DNA of 64,000 nt. Origin: Branchiostoma floridae (lineage: Eukaryota > Chordata > Leptocardii > Amphioxiformes > Branchiostomatidae). Location of the stretch: the NCBI RefSeq assembly GCF_000003815.2, contig NC_049982.1, forward strand, positions 10,501,947-10,565,946. Reading direction: 5' to 3'. Below, piece by piece: positions 32,973 through 46,200 of the stretch. Under the pieces are notes generated by a model. The model saw only the letters and a list, made by a program, of their open reading frames with translations, was not told where the DNA came from and searched no databases. A program made the translations under genes and the position numbers. Each line of letters opens with the position of its first letter. The stretch's first letter is position 1.

Positions 32973-35656
32973 AACAGAACGTGTTGACAGGTAGTGACGC
33001 CGTAAGAACTCTCACGAGGAAAATTATAGAGAATATGTAGGGCCATCGGAATCTCAAAGTACGTCGTCGCATGGCCAGTTCGTGTCTTTTTATTCGTTAC
33101 CACTTATGTCAGTGCACACTTGTCGTGAAAATGAGCATTCAATGGAAATGACTGATGACTATTCTTATCTTGCTATTTGATGATTTCCTGTTTGACGTTT
33201 GTGATCTGCTATAGGTGTAGGTCTGCCGTTCATTGGACACCTTTGTACGGAAAGATTTTTATTGATTTTAGGATCTTGCCAGAGAATTACGAAATAGGTA
33301 CTGGATTCTAGGGTTCTGTTAAAAAACCCTTTTCTGCAATTTGCTACAATTTTCAGGACTTGTTGTATTTGTTGAACTTGTGTGTGGGCTGATATACAGA
33401 GACAGTCTTCGGCAAATATCGTTCCATACAGGATCCCAAATGTCCCAGGGCAGCTCCTTGGGAAAAGCTGCCATCAAACGCGGCTTTTGTGGTGAGGTAA
33501 CTGTCCTGGATATTTATCAATGGAGCTTTGAGGGCAGAAGTCTTCTGAAATAGGAGAAAACCTGCTATTAAAGCGTAAGCCAAGGTTTGCATTACATTAC
33601 AGGGTACCGAATTTTTCTCCGTCGTGTGTTCCACGTAGTCACCAGCTGCAAACCATCTCCGCGTGATGTAAGTGGAAGCTTAGGCACATAACACCAGATC
33701 CAAGTGCTGTTTTTCCCTCCGGTAACTCAGATCGTGACACATCGGTCATCATAACATGATGTATTTCTCCATGCCGATAATCGAATTTTTGCTTATCAGT
33801 CCCAGCCTGACAGTAATACTTATTTACGTCCCCATTGAGATCGTAACAAATCAATTTCGGCAACTTATTGTGTCGTCCGTTTTGCCGGTGCTTCGGCCAT
33901 AAAACCATAACTGGAACCATAACCATAAGAGATAATTTGGGAAAATGTCTTTTTCGTGATTCATGTCATTCACTCTCCCATGAAGGCCCGGAGAGGACAT
34001 TATATTGTTTCTTCGCAGAGCGGACTCGATTGTCGGTGGTTTGAATGTGATCAATCTCCAATGAAAGAATCGATTACTGCAAAACTGGGTAGGCTCTGTG
34101 GTGCGGAGTTGTCTTCTATCGAAGGAAATATTATGGTTTCCATGTGGAATGGAAATATATATCGAATAAAATTAAATGCAATAGGGTGGAGAAGACGGGA
34201 AAAGATATCGTTTTTGGATCAATCCCAAATTTTACTGACCTGTCGGGTTAATATGACTAAAATTACCTTCGAACAGTGGCAGTGCTTTGACGCCATTTCT
34301 TGGTATACTCAAGATTTTATGAAAAACACCAAGTCGGGCCTATAGCAGATTAAGTCGCTCAACGTAACATTTTTGACAAATAGCCGAAGAGGCAAATGAC
34401 TTCTAGCTAGTACCCTGCTATATAGTGATATACTGCTATATAAATGTTGCGTTTTAGGAACCGTGAAATGACAGATATTTTTCAAACGTGAAAAATGAAT
34501 GTTAGATGAAGTAGTCGTTCAAACTCAATGTTTTATGTTATGGACGTTTAAGCAAACAATCATTATCTATACACCACATCCATGAGCTGATCCTCATCAT
34601 TTGTTCAAACATTATAGCTTTCCGCCTCATATCGTAATTGAATCTCTATTTCTTCATCACTTATGGTCATTAAGTAACATCCTATCTGTGGGAGATTAAA
34701 CGCCGTATCAACCAAATGGCTTATTCATGATCTGTGTATCACAGATAACGCCGTTCAAAAAGTTACAGTTTCTTCTGGTTGGACATTTTAGACAGCCATC
34801 ACGATTGATTTCGCAAACCATATATCTTTATGTACTTACGTAGTGCATGTGATGATTGGTACGTTTCCAGATTAGCAACCGTAACATTTTGATACTGCCA
34901 ACAAACTGCTCTTCTTTAATCATCGGCCGTCAGAAATGATAAAAAGGTTTCATCACACTTCGTTATCATTAACGGTAGGTTGGAATGGAACCTACTTAGT
35001 CTACATAGGTTTTAGTAGAACAAAATGGCAGATTAATCTCCATTACTTGAGGGAGGAAATCCGTCCTGTATTACAGAGATTGAATCTACGTTTCCCCGTG
35101 CGGATTTATGTCAGCCCCTTGGTGACCTCATTATTGAGCCGGAGCGATGAAGGTGTCGTATTTTGTACTGTTTGATTGATCTGGGGCAGCGGAAGAGCCT
35201 CGAGCATGAAGAAAAAACACGGTTTGATAATCAAAATCCACTCACAAGTCAGGCGCTAACAAAGCCGATGACGGACGAAAGTTATCTCTTGCACTATCAA
35301 ACCAAATCCACGTGCCTAAAGCCGCATTTCTTCCCCCAGTATCCATCATGGCATTACTGCTGGTCTCTATTGTATTTTTCATTAATGTACAATAAAAGGT
35401 CTTCATTCATTCATTATCTCTTTCGTGGTCAATTCCCCGATTAGGGAGCAAGGGCCCAGCAGGACATCATACGAAGGCTGTACTTAGAGATGTTTTACTA
35501 CCGTATTATCCAAAGTATACTAGACACTCTGTTACTCTTCATGAAACTAACAGTCGCTTCCATTGAAGTTTGCACCAAGCTTCCTTCTAGCTTAAGCAAC
35601 AGCAACATTTTACCCCAACATTACTCAGCATGTCCGTGTTCCTGTGGGATGTCCAT

Positions 35657-35707
35657 TCACCAGTGCTGTGAACACGTATGTCGCGCTGTTCACAGCACTG
35701 CTGGTGA
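35657..35707. repeat. Near-perfect 51-nt hairpin
   Basis: The arms TCACCAGTGCTGTGAACA and TGTTCACAGCACTGCTGGTGA pair with a single bulge around a 12-nt loop. Pairing stops sharply outside, which makes a classic microRNA precursor less likely. Function unknown. Confidence 0.7.
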
Positions 35708-36343
35708 TTTAGAAAGGGCTACCAGACTTTTGTTGAATTGTTTAACATCCCACCACAATAAACTTTTCGTGGGAGCATGGAATCCTGATTCTAAAACTCT
35801 AATATCTCCTGAAAAAGGAAGGTTGATAAACCTTTATAGTTGCCTCTTTGAGTGGAATCGAAACCACATTGCTTCCGCAAAACAAATAATTCAGATACTC
35901 TACTCGGTACCTTTTTATTATAATGTATGATATTCACTTTGCGATTGACACGTTTTATCGATCCAGTCGAACCCCAGGTCACCCTAGAACGAGTTATTCT
36001 CTTTGATACGGCCTTTGTCGTGAACCGATTTGACCCCCTTGCATGGGTGTAATAAACAATTGCCTGTTGTGCGCAAGGAGATCTCATACTTACGTACTTT
36101 TTCACATCTAAATGTTTCGCCAGTATAACGATGTAGATATTTCTTGCATTGCAAAATGACAGCGAACGCTATGGCTTTCGAAACATTGGTGATTTGGGGC
36201 TAAAACCATTAACATGCCTTTTTGTCCACGAGCAGCCGAAGATTGGACGATAAAATTGTGCTACGCAATATTTTTTGCGATATCCCACATGTATCATGTG
36301 GACGTCTATGAAAAACCAGCCTCTAAGTTTAACACATCAATTA

Positions 36344-36921
36344 CGAGGGGCGTTCAGTAAGTAATAACTCTGACTCATTTCCCATAGCACGAGATTAATG
36401 AAACTTGGCACAGTTATAAGTCTTTCTCTTCATAGGAACCACCCAGAGTTATGCATTTCTCCCATCGTTTGATGCAGCTCTGGACACCGTTTTTGTAGGA
36501 CACCTCAGGTTGGTCCTCCAACAGATGCCTCATCAATGGCAGAAGAGGAACGACCAGGTCTGGGAGCTGTTTCCACAGACTTCCGGCCATGTTCGAATTC
36601 AGGATGCCAGCGTTTTACAAGGTCATATGATGGGGCATCATCACCATAAGTTTCTTTCATTTCATCAAAAGTCTCCTTTGGTGTGCGTCCTTTCAAATAC
36701 AAAAACCGGATCACTGCGCGACACTCAACTGGCTCCATTTCACACCTGGTCCATTTCACACTTAACTCAGTTCAAACACCAGTAAATCAGAAACCACAAT
36801 TAGTTCAGAGCTGTTTTTTGCAACATAAACTATAGAGATATGAATCATTACACATGCAAAATTTCATTTAGATCAGACAACTGGAAGTGGGTTAGAGTTA
36901 TTACTTATTGAACGCCCCTCG
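36344..36921 (-). mobile_element. Internally deleted mariner transposon
   Basis: Inverted ends CGAGGGGCGTTCAGTAAGTA continue for about 31 bp with two mismatches, and TA lies on both sides (36342-36343, 36922-36923). It keeps both ends of a mariner transposase gene but lacks the catalytic core, so it can move only with enzyme supplied elsewhere. Confidence 0.9.
36421..36759 (-). pseudogene. Mariner transposase remnant (N- and C-terminal ends only)
   Basis: The N-terminal part (36759-36505) encodes the paired helix-turn-helix DNA-binding region, with hallmarks ECRAVIRFLYLKG and PSYDLVKRW, followed by a premature stop. The extreme C-terminus (CIKRWEKCITLGGSY) follows near 36510-36420 in another frame. 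The DD34D catalytic core is missing, so this is an out-of-frame internal deletion and not a functional enzyme. Confidence 0.88.
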
Positions 36922-39900
36922 TAGTATGTATCTCCCGTCACAGTTGTATGTGGGCATTGTGGGGTCTGACTTTTGAGCTAAAATAACACACTGCTACTGT
37001 AGTGAGACTGATTGGGACCGAGTGGCAGGAAGCGTGCATTTTAGGCCATGCGTAAACAAGTAGAGAGTGACCTTTAGAACGTAATGGGGTCCATTCTAGT
37101 ATGTATGCGCGCAACTGCCTTTTCAATACCCTGTGGATTATTGTCTGATGAATGTCACTCATAAATGAGGTGACTACTGTTAGTGCTGAGTCTGTCGCTG
37201 GTCTTGATAGTAATAGGCTGTCCTCACCGCGGACAAGTCATTACAGGAAACAATTTGTGTTGCAAGTAACCATATGGGATTTTGTAAAATTGCTCCACCG
37301 AGGACCACGTGCGTCAGCTAAGTACGAACACTGCAGAGCGCGTACGGCTTGAAACAGCTGGACCAAGGTGAACTATGTTCGGGACAATGTTTTGTGATGA
37401 AAATACATGTTTGACGTTGTCTGTTCAAACTTGTTCAAACTTCCATGGCTCGCTAACTCTGACCTGAAACGTCTTGTTGACTTTGAAAAGCATCCCCATT
37501 GGCATTGGTAGGTGCAAACGTAACTACAGTTTGCCGGAGCGACGTGTAGTTGGAGTCTTCCCAGCAAGTCTTAGGAGTAGCGCTTACTTCAGTATAAAAC
37601 GTTTCAAGGATTTTTAAGTGTATTAATGTCTCCTTATTGCAACATGTTGATGTGGATATCTTTCAGTTTCCGGATCATAGTCATTCTACACCAGCAATCA
37701 CTTGAAGTGAATTGCTCAAGGAAGCTATTTTACACAACATAAACCTTAAGCACAATATTAAAGATACGGGTATACGTGTAATTTTATATGTAAGCTTTAC
37801 GAAAGCACTACTTCCTTTGGAATTAAGCCACAAAGTGGTCAAAGCCACAGCAAGTAAAAGTTATACTAGTATTCATAAATCCCTGAAATATACTTTGATT
37901 GAAATTCTTCCGTTAAGTAAGAAAAGTTAAATTTCCAATAGATAATAAAAAGAAGTGATGTCTGTGCCTATATCAGTCCTTGTGCAATGCAATAATGTTA
38001 GTGGTTCACCGTCATAAATCAGACTGTCATGTTTGTAGCGTTGTCTGTAGTGAACTCAAAGCTGCACTATAGATCAAAATAAGACGAGTTGAGAGATCAT
38101 GCTGGAGGGGATTTTCAGAGAAAATCCACACGACGTTATGAGTGTGAAGGTGGTGGGCTCGTGGAGTATCATAACGAGCATCTGTTTCTTTCAGAGCGAT
38201 GTGAAGTAACGTTCGTCTCTCCGTGATTGCATCCTGTAAACCATGTGCCTATCTGCCGACCACAGGTCAATGCACACTGACTCCTCAAGCAGCGACGTGT
38301 TTACAAAAATCAATACGAAACGCAATAAAACACTTGCAGTAAAGTTATTTCAACTGCCGTTTGAAGTTATCACACCCGAAGATAAACAGTGTAAGTTGGC
38401 AGTCTTAATTCTTGCTGTAATAGTGGCGCGCAGTAGTATAACCCCATAAACGAAATCGCGTTTGTTCGATGGGTGAAGCAACGGATTCTCTAACGTTTTG
38501 AATGGCTATTTTTGTATTCCACGCACATCTTACCACAAATATCATTTGTGTTATTTCAGGGAGGCTTTTAGTTCTGACGTTAAGTGGAAACAGATTAGAT
38601 GTTTAGGATAGATACTTATGTTCCAAAACATTCCACAGAACATATGACAAACGTCCGCATCGCTGTTAGTAATTGTAATGCCTGGGGAAAATTTGCCCCA
38701 CAAAACAATTTGGGAGGAACAAGGTTTAAGAAGATCTATTATTTCCACCATACATGGTAAAGAAATAGATACATCAGTGCGTGGCGAATGTAGTGAATGT
38801 TTCCCAATGCGACTGTTCCATGGCAAATTTATTGTTTTGTCGTCGCATAGCCTATTAGGTTCACATGTGATGAATGCAGGAATTATGGCACCAAGACATG
38901 TGCCGCCTGACTGACGTATCTTTAAATAGCTACTGTTTCTTTTGTCTTTCCTGCTCCTCTTGTCTCAAGTTTGCATAGAAGAAACCATCCTTGACCATTC
39001 GAATCAATACGGGAACTGAAGTGTGCGTAAAAGACCCAGATGTCTGTACTTTTTCATTTTGTTAATAAAGCGCTAGGTCATATTTCATTGATTTGGCGTT
39101 ACTACATTTCGTACATAATTTAGCGCTCCACGTTGCCGGTGAGCGATGAAGACGTCACTGTTATTTGGAGCGGGACAACACCCCCCCCCCCCCCGATTTT
39201 GGTTTGGACCAATGGGTCCCAAGTTCCACCTGACGAGTAGCCAGCTCACTCCGGTAGGATCTTCCCCTTCTTCAAGCGGCGGCAGCACCTGTTACAAACG
39301 CGCTCGTGACATTTCATCTGGGATGTGGACAAAGTGGAAGGAATCTCACCGGGTCCGCACGGGCCTTTGATACGGAACATGTGTCGACAGTGATACCTAA
39401 CATCAGCGGGAGGAGGTAATGTTTTATCTCAACCTCTGTGAGTTTATTTCAGCATGGTGATTGGCAAGCTAGCAAGACGCAGTTCTTATGAAATATCATA
39501 ATGCATGGCATGATTTTAGCGGACAGAGAGCACACATTGTAGTGCGCTTTTCCTTGTTTCTACTTTCAAAGGTTTTATAGAAGCCTATGTGGCTCAGGAC
39601 ATAGCGATTCTTCTTTGGATATCACGCGTTTAGATCGTAAAGCGCACAGAGAATTGTGAGTATTGTGCATGCCTTCCAGCAATTTCATACCTCAGCTCAT
39701 GTTTTTATTGTTGCACGCCCCCACTGACAATTCAAACACTCCTTACACAAGCGACAGTGTCTGTACGTTATCCCACGCATTTTGAAATAACATAGCGTTG
39801 CATTGATGTTTCAAAGCAAACGTTTAGATGAGTCATTCATAAAACGCTTCCACAGAATTTAATTTTGAGTCAATTATCAATTAGCGCTGTGTAATATGGT

Positions 39901-40272
39901 CAACGTTGTCAGATTCATTAAATGTGTCCATATCTTTCTTCTACAGACGGGAGATTTCTCGAGGACCCCTGCTTCAGACGTGAATACTGCATTTTTACTA
40001 CAACATAAACGACACATAGGCTATGTCTGACTGAATAGCCGGAGATTCGTCTTGGCGTTATCTTTCTATTCCATAAGCGCTGCTGAACTCATCTTTGAAA
40101 TCGTCAGAAAAAAGGAGCCAGCTAAGATGGACTAGACTATACACAACATGTCCTAACTCAACATCGGACTCAGAGGACTGGAACGGAAAGTCAAGTAAAG
40201 ATATTGGCGACAGAACGTAACCAAGCCGCCATTCAAACCATCTCGAGTTGAACGAAGAAGGACAGAACAAGG

Positions 40273-43200
40273 ATGCCTTGGAAGTCGAGCGTCCGATGGC
40301 GCGAAAGTGCAGGCTTGATTCTACTGTTTGGAGTCCTTCAAACATGGTAGGTTTCATTTATCAATGTTGTGAGTTTTTTCCTCGCCATCTACGTGGTGAT
40401 TAAGATTCATTTTCACGGGATAAGGAATATCTAACCACAAAGTGCCAGGCAGTTGAGACCGTCCTTAAAGCGGAGGTACCGCTATGACGTCCTCCGTATC
40501 TTCTCCCTTAGAATGGCCACACTCTTCTCGATAAATTACATTAACTAATCATATCCATTTGCTATTTGATTAATGTATTGATAACACTCATGAAATAACA
40601 ACCAAGGATAAACAGACATTGGGAGTGATCAAACGCATGCCCAGCAAGGGTAAAATCACTTGCATACACGTCTGGTAAGACCTAACCTTGAATATGCTGC
40701 AACAGTATGGGATCCATGTACAAAGAAAGACAAAGATAAACTGAAAAGGGCGGTTATACCGGCTATATAAAGATACTGAGAGGATGATTACTTCAGGGCA
40801 TTCTGAGATTCTACAGCTGATTCACATACTCCAGCTGTTCCAGAAACCGGCCATTCAAAACTCCAAGGGAAACTGCGCGTGCGGCTAGCCCACGAAAGCC
40901 ATAGCTTGACCCTCTGACGATAGTTTGAATGGCGCATGGAGAATTAAGCATTAGTACTATGAATATATTCCTGTCGTGGTCCCAGCAATAAAATATACAA
41001 AGACCAGTAAAAAAAACTATTTCAACGTATGAAAGGAAGTCGTTCCTAATGTAGTTGACCTGAACAGATGTTTGTAAAGTATATTTTTTCCATAGGTTCC
41101 AGCATCTTCCATCATTCTGTAGAAGCTGTCTGCCAGTATTCAACTTGGCCAGTATTCAACTTGTATTTCTACTTTAATAACTCCCGGTTGCTTTATCTAC
41201 GTGTTCACAGAACTAAGGGGCCCTTTGGGTATGTCCAAATTTTCTGTCCATTCCCACTCCTCATTCACCGGAACACAGTTGTCCATATTCTGTACACAGT
41301 CAATACATCTTACACCCACCTCTAACAAAGGCGTGTATTTAACATTCAACCCACATACCTCAACTCCCAGCAGAAGTGTGTGTCTAGATCTCCGCCATAT
41401 TCTCCATCAAATATGAAACACCTCTACGGAGAATGTTTGCCTACTTTATGTTTTATCGACATTACAATTTCTAACACTCGATGGATCAATAACATAAGCT
41501 AGATTTCATAGTTTCTATTTCAATGAAGAATGTGTCATTAACAAACTCCATGTACTATATCAGCTCACCGACCAGTGATACTCGGAGAGCATTTGACGAG
41601 AAAGTCGAAAGTTTCATGGTTATTTACGTCTTCAGGCTGGGCTTCAATTTTGTAAAATGATAAAACCTTCTTTATTTTCCGCTTAAGGGAACAACTCACG
41701 ACAATTGAAAAAAAGACATGTGCACTCTATCTTAAAGGCTCAAATAAATACTGCTCGAACACATTACATTGGACGGGTTACTCGTATGCAGTCTCGCTAG
41801 TCCTTATTTATGACAATTGCAGCACATATCTGCACATTTCCCTCAGGTGAGCATCACTATATCTCATTTCATGGTTCCGTAAGGAGGGGGGGGGGGGGGG
41901 GGGCTCTAAGTACACAGTACACAATGGCCTATTTGATCACCGAAGCATGTGTCTTACAAGCTTTGTAATTATTGTTATCTCGGGTGATAACGTCACAAGT
42001 CAAAAGTGCTCAACTAAATAATCAACTTTCCGACGCAGGTTGTTCACCCTTATCATTATATGAGACAACAATAAAATAATGCATCACACACTTTCAACCA
42101 TAACAACATTATTTGCATCACGAAGCCCCTCACAAACTTAAAACTGGTGAAATCCTGCGTGAAATCTGCAGGATGATGTTGAAAGCAGCTGATGCTTTCA
42201 TCAGTTCTCATAAAGCTGAAGTACCTTTCCCAAATCTCCCTGTGGTTTTCCATTTCGCGGGAATGTCGTCTGTGATGGGAGATACTGGCGGAGCTGTGGT
42301 TCGTACATCTGTAATAATATTCAATGGTAACGAGGGATGAAAACGTGTCACTTACAGAAGAGTCTTTTCAACATCGTAAGGTCTTCTTATCAGTCGTGAC
42401 CATGTCGTGTGTTCTATTTGCTGAGACTTGCAAATATAAATCATGAACGTAGGGAATCTATGCCATATACAAACCTTAATAAAAAAAAAGACCGACTGAC
42501 AGCCGCCATATCTAGCATGACAGGCTAAAGCCTAAGAATCTAGACAGATGTATGTGTATATGTAGTTTGAAGCTAGTGGAAAGTGTCTGTGGATGTAATT
42601 TACTACCTGTGAGATGGTAAACCTCATGAATGTTCTTATTTCGGAGTGCGACTAGTTTGGAAAGTCGACAGCATTGACTTATGGTTACAGCGACATTGCA
42701 CTGTACGGGGCCTCGTGATGTTGATCTGTCTGTGTAGAAATCCCATAACACCTTGTGTTTCATGTTATCTACAAATCCACGGGCGGTGAGAGAGATACTA
42801 ATGCTGCTTATTGTCTTAAAAGAAAGCTTCAGAAGACATGTAATGGGCAACTAATAAAATCTCTACATGAAACATGAAATTGCCTTTCAAGACGCATTCC
42901 GTACTCAACGCTTTGAACCAAAGTAGCAACAGCGCCACCAACTGTACAATTTGTCATCATGCACGAAAACTATCCCGAATGGCAGAGCATTGCTTTTAGT
43001 GTTTGAGATATAGCCATACGTGTTCCGAATACATTTGCAGTATTGTATCTAAAGGCAATTTGAACCAACGCACGTCCTGCATTTCCAATCTTGCTTGTGG
43101 AATGCAAGCTGGCCTTTTCTATTTAGTTTACCCTCAAAGTTTTCCATGGATTTTTATTAGCCCATACACGAAACATACGAAATCAATGAAAAATTAAATA

Positions 43201-46200
43201 CTGCATTAAAATCAAGTTAATCGCCAATCTTTGTTTGATATTCATACATCCCTCGAGCAGTTATAGAAGCCAGCAGGATCAGGTCCACGCTGCATCTTAC
43301 AACAGTGTATCAACAAACAACGTAAAGTTACCGTCTTCAAAAGCTCTTCTAAAAAGATCCTTCCCTCTCTGTGTAGTTCTCAAGGAGCTCCGACCCTGGA
43401 GAGCCTTCTCGTTAGCCGAGGGTACGACAGGTTCCTGAGACCTTCCTTCGGTGGTAAGTAGTTTTGGCAAGTTGTTGCTATTGGTAGTTTCGATTGACCT
43501 ACTTAGTTTTACTTGGCAAGTTCTTAAACATGGTACAGGTTCGATTGCCGATGATTACGATAGATTCTTTCCCGTCCCATTCATTTCTTCTAATTTCATG
43601 CAAGAGGCTTCGCGATGTATTGCAATTTTGTTTCATAGCATTGTACACTGACCATAGAAGATATTACTAGCTGCTAAGTTATAAAGTTGCCACGCGCGCA
43701 AGGTACTGGTAATTGTAGGTATTCATATGCCTTTTGGGGGCGCCCAGGCCAGAAAGAATACTCTTCACAAAGATATATGCTTCTCATCCTTACACTGATC
43801 AAAGCCATTCACAGTGTTCAAAGACTTGATCATTAACCATAGCCATGATCATGATATAGCAAAACTTACTTCCGCCCGCTTTGCAATCTTCACTGCAATC
43901 ACATGTATGCTTCTCATTCTGATCAAAGGTACTCACAGTGTTCAAAGACTTGATCATTAACATGGCAGTTGGCAGCTGAACATCACAAGACAGGTTTAAA
44001 CTACTAGTATTCCTGTTGCATAAACCATAGCCATGATCGTGATAGAACTAAACTTACTTCCGTCTGCTTTATAATCTTCACTGCAATCATTAGATCCATA
44101 CGATACTTTCTTATCATCATTAATCACATTAAAGGGACATCGCAATGCCATTATGTTTCCGCGTCAGAAACCATCAAAGCTATATCGGACAATAACCATA
44201 CGCATGACGAATCTGTGATGTCTGTGAAATTGTTATTGATTTGTGCTGCCTTGATTTGCAGGTCCCCCGGTGCAGGTGGATATGAGCATGACTATTTCCA
44301 GTATCGATCAGATATCGGAGGTCAACATGGTAAGCATTTATACTTTATTTCGTACAAAATATTTCGTTTCAAGACATGTTATATGTTATCACGTTATGTA
44401 GTCCAATAGTTATGTTGCACGGCAACCCCTTTTTGTCCCCTTTCCCATGCCATGAATGAACACAAAACAAAGCACTGATCAGCTACAAGACATCAACAGA
44501 AACAATAATCTTGAAATCATATCATAGAACGGAAATTGGAGTAATGCATTGGTTGTAAAAAAAGCGGACCATTATTACTAGTATGCCGAAGAAGTTTTGT
44601 CTTCCCGGTGGCGATAGACATAGGCAGTTTCAGTATGTGATTTGAATATAGATAAGACTCGTAAGATCTTGTATCCCGAGATTGCTTCGCTGGAGATAAA
44701 TGCCTAAATTTGACGCCAATAAATTTAACGCCATCACATTGCCATGGCAAATTACCAATGTACCACTTCTGCTTATACGAGTTACAATCAATACTAGGAA
44801 ATCGGTCTTTCAGAAGTCGTATTTGAACGACCTGTAAAAAAGTAGGAAACTTATTTGGGTTTGCTGATCCGTGATCTACCTTGCGTGTGAACACATAACT
44901 TGATATTCGTCGCTGTCAGCTTGCCCGACCCTGACGCTTAAAGCCCCAGTGCAACAGCCTATTCGACTTTTGAGGAATAGATGAGGCTAACAATATGTTT
45001 AGTCGTCTGATTCGTCAGAAGATGTGGACTTCTTTATTTCTGCTGACACGCGTTGGTGGATAGCAGATTGCAGCGGTACTTTCATCGGTCCCATCAGGGC
45101 ACCTTCCGGGATATACTGTTCGACAACGGCATCCAATATGTGAAGTTACAGAAGGTCACTGATTTTACTGCTACGTATACACAAAGGTGTTCTTTTGACG
45201 ATTCCGTTTCCATTCATTCTATTTCAGAATCGATTTTGTTTTTATCATTCCCAGTATTATTAGAATCGGGCGACATATAGTTAGCGGATGAAGGTGGTCG
45301 ATGGATGAATGGTTTATCAGCACGTGGTACATCGCAGCTACATGTAAAATGTGAATTACATACACTATACAATATCTTATAAAGCATATACATTACATAG
45401 AAAAATACAAATGACTCCTTGGACATACATTGTAAAAGCATCAATAAATGCGCTTTAAAATGCTGGACAGCTGGACTTGCAGGGAGACGATTTGATCAAA
45501 ACGGTACTTGATTAGAATTGGTCTGTTCCCACGACATGGAGGTAATGTTTTACAGAGAGTGTGTTACATTTCCGGGAATATATCTCCAGAACCTTGCGTG
45601 CGATTCCAATGGCATTTTGGTACATTTATGTTGTTGACCAGAAGGTGATATTCAATTTTGGGCGTCCTGGTGTTTGCAGTTGGACTTCTTGTTTTGGTAT
45701 CTTTGGCAATGGACATGCTGTGATCTTGATTTTTTTTGTGATGCATAGATTGTAGTGTATCGTTGAAGTGTCATACACTGGACCTACAGTAGCAGTTTGA
45801 TGGTAATCTTACCCCCAACATCTGCTTGGTTAGTAGATGGACTTGTGTGTTGCTTCTCATCAGTTGCTTATGGGGTGTGTTGCCGATCAGGCTTAGCAAG
45901 GGCTGGGTAACAAGTTACATTGACTGATTGACATGAGCTCAGGTATTGGGGTTCTAGCCGTGGGCCATGCCATTCACCAATAAGGGTGTGCCAGTTTGTG
46001 TTTCTTCGAATTTGTGGTCAGGACTCAGGACCTGTTGATGCATTTCAAGCAAATGCCATTAAGACGGGACTAACTATTTTTTTCACGGAGATATTAGGTC
46101 AACGAACTCGGACGGACGAACTTGTTTGAAGTTTCGTGAGCAAAATTGATGAGGCTTAATTGGGGGATTATTGTTCTACATTTAAATCGTCTGGGAGTTC

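Larger units (their letters stand above)
29223..40272. other. Long gene-less interval with transposons
   Basis: No open frame here shows coding bias plus matching splice sites. Longer frames (for instance 33956-34345 +, 35490-35930 +) are compositionally random and hit no family I know. Recognisable content: two mariner-type elements, a GCTAGTTC MITE, another TIR element and a short perfect hairpin. The last part must include the promoter and 5' UTR of the channel gene starting at 40273. Confidence 0.5.

Noticed and set aside
33956-34345. 129-aa plus-strand frame
   Set aside because: Random-looking composition, no supporting exons or homology I can recognise.
35490-35930. 146-aa plus-strand frame
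   Set aside because: It reads through the 35.66 kb hairpin and shows no domain; probably chance.
39146-39370. Pro/Ser-rich plus-strand frame near a C tract
   Set aside because: Starts in low-complexity sequence and has no splice support; may be part of a 5' UTR exon but not shown.
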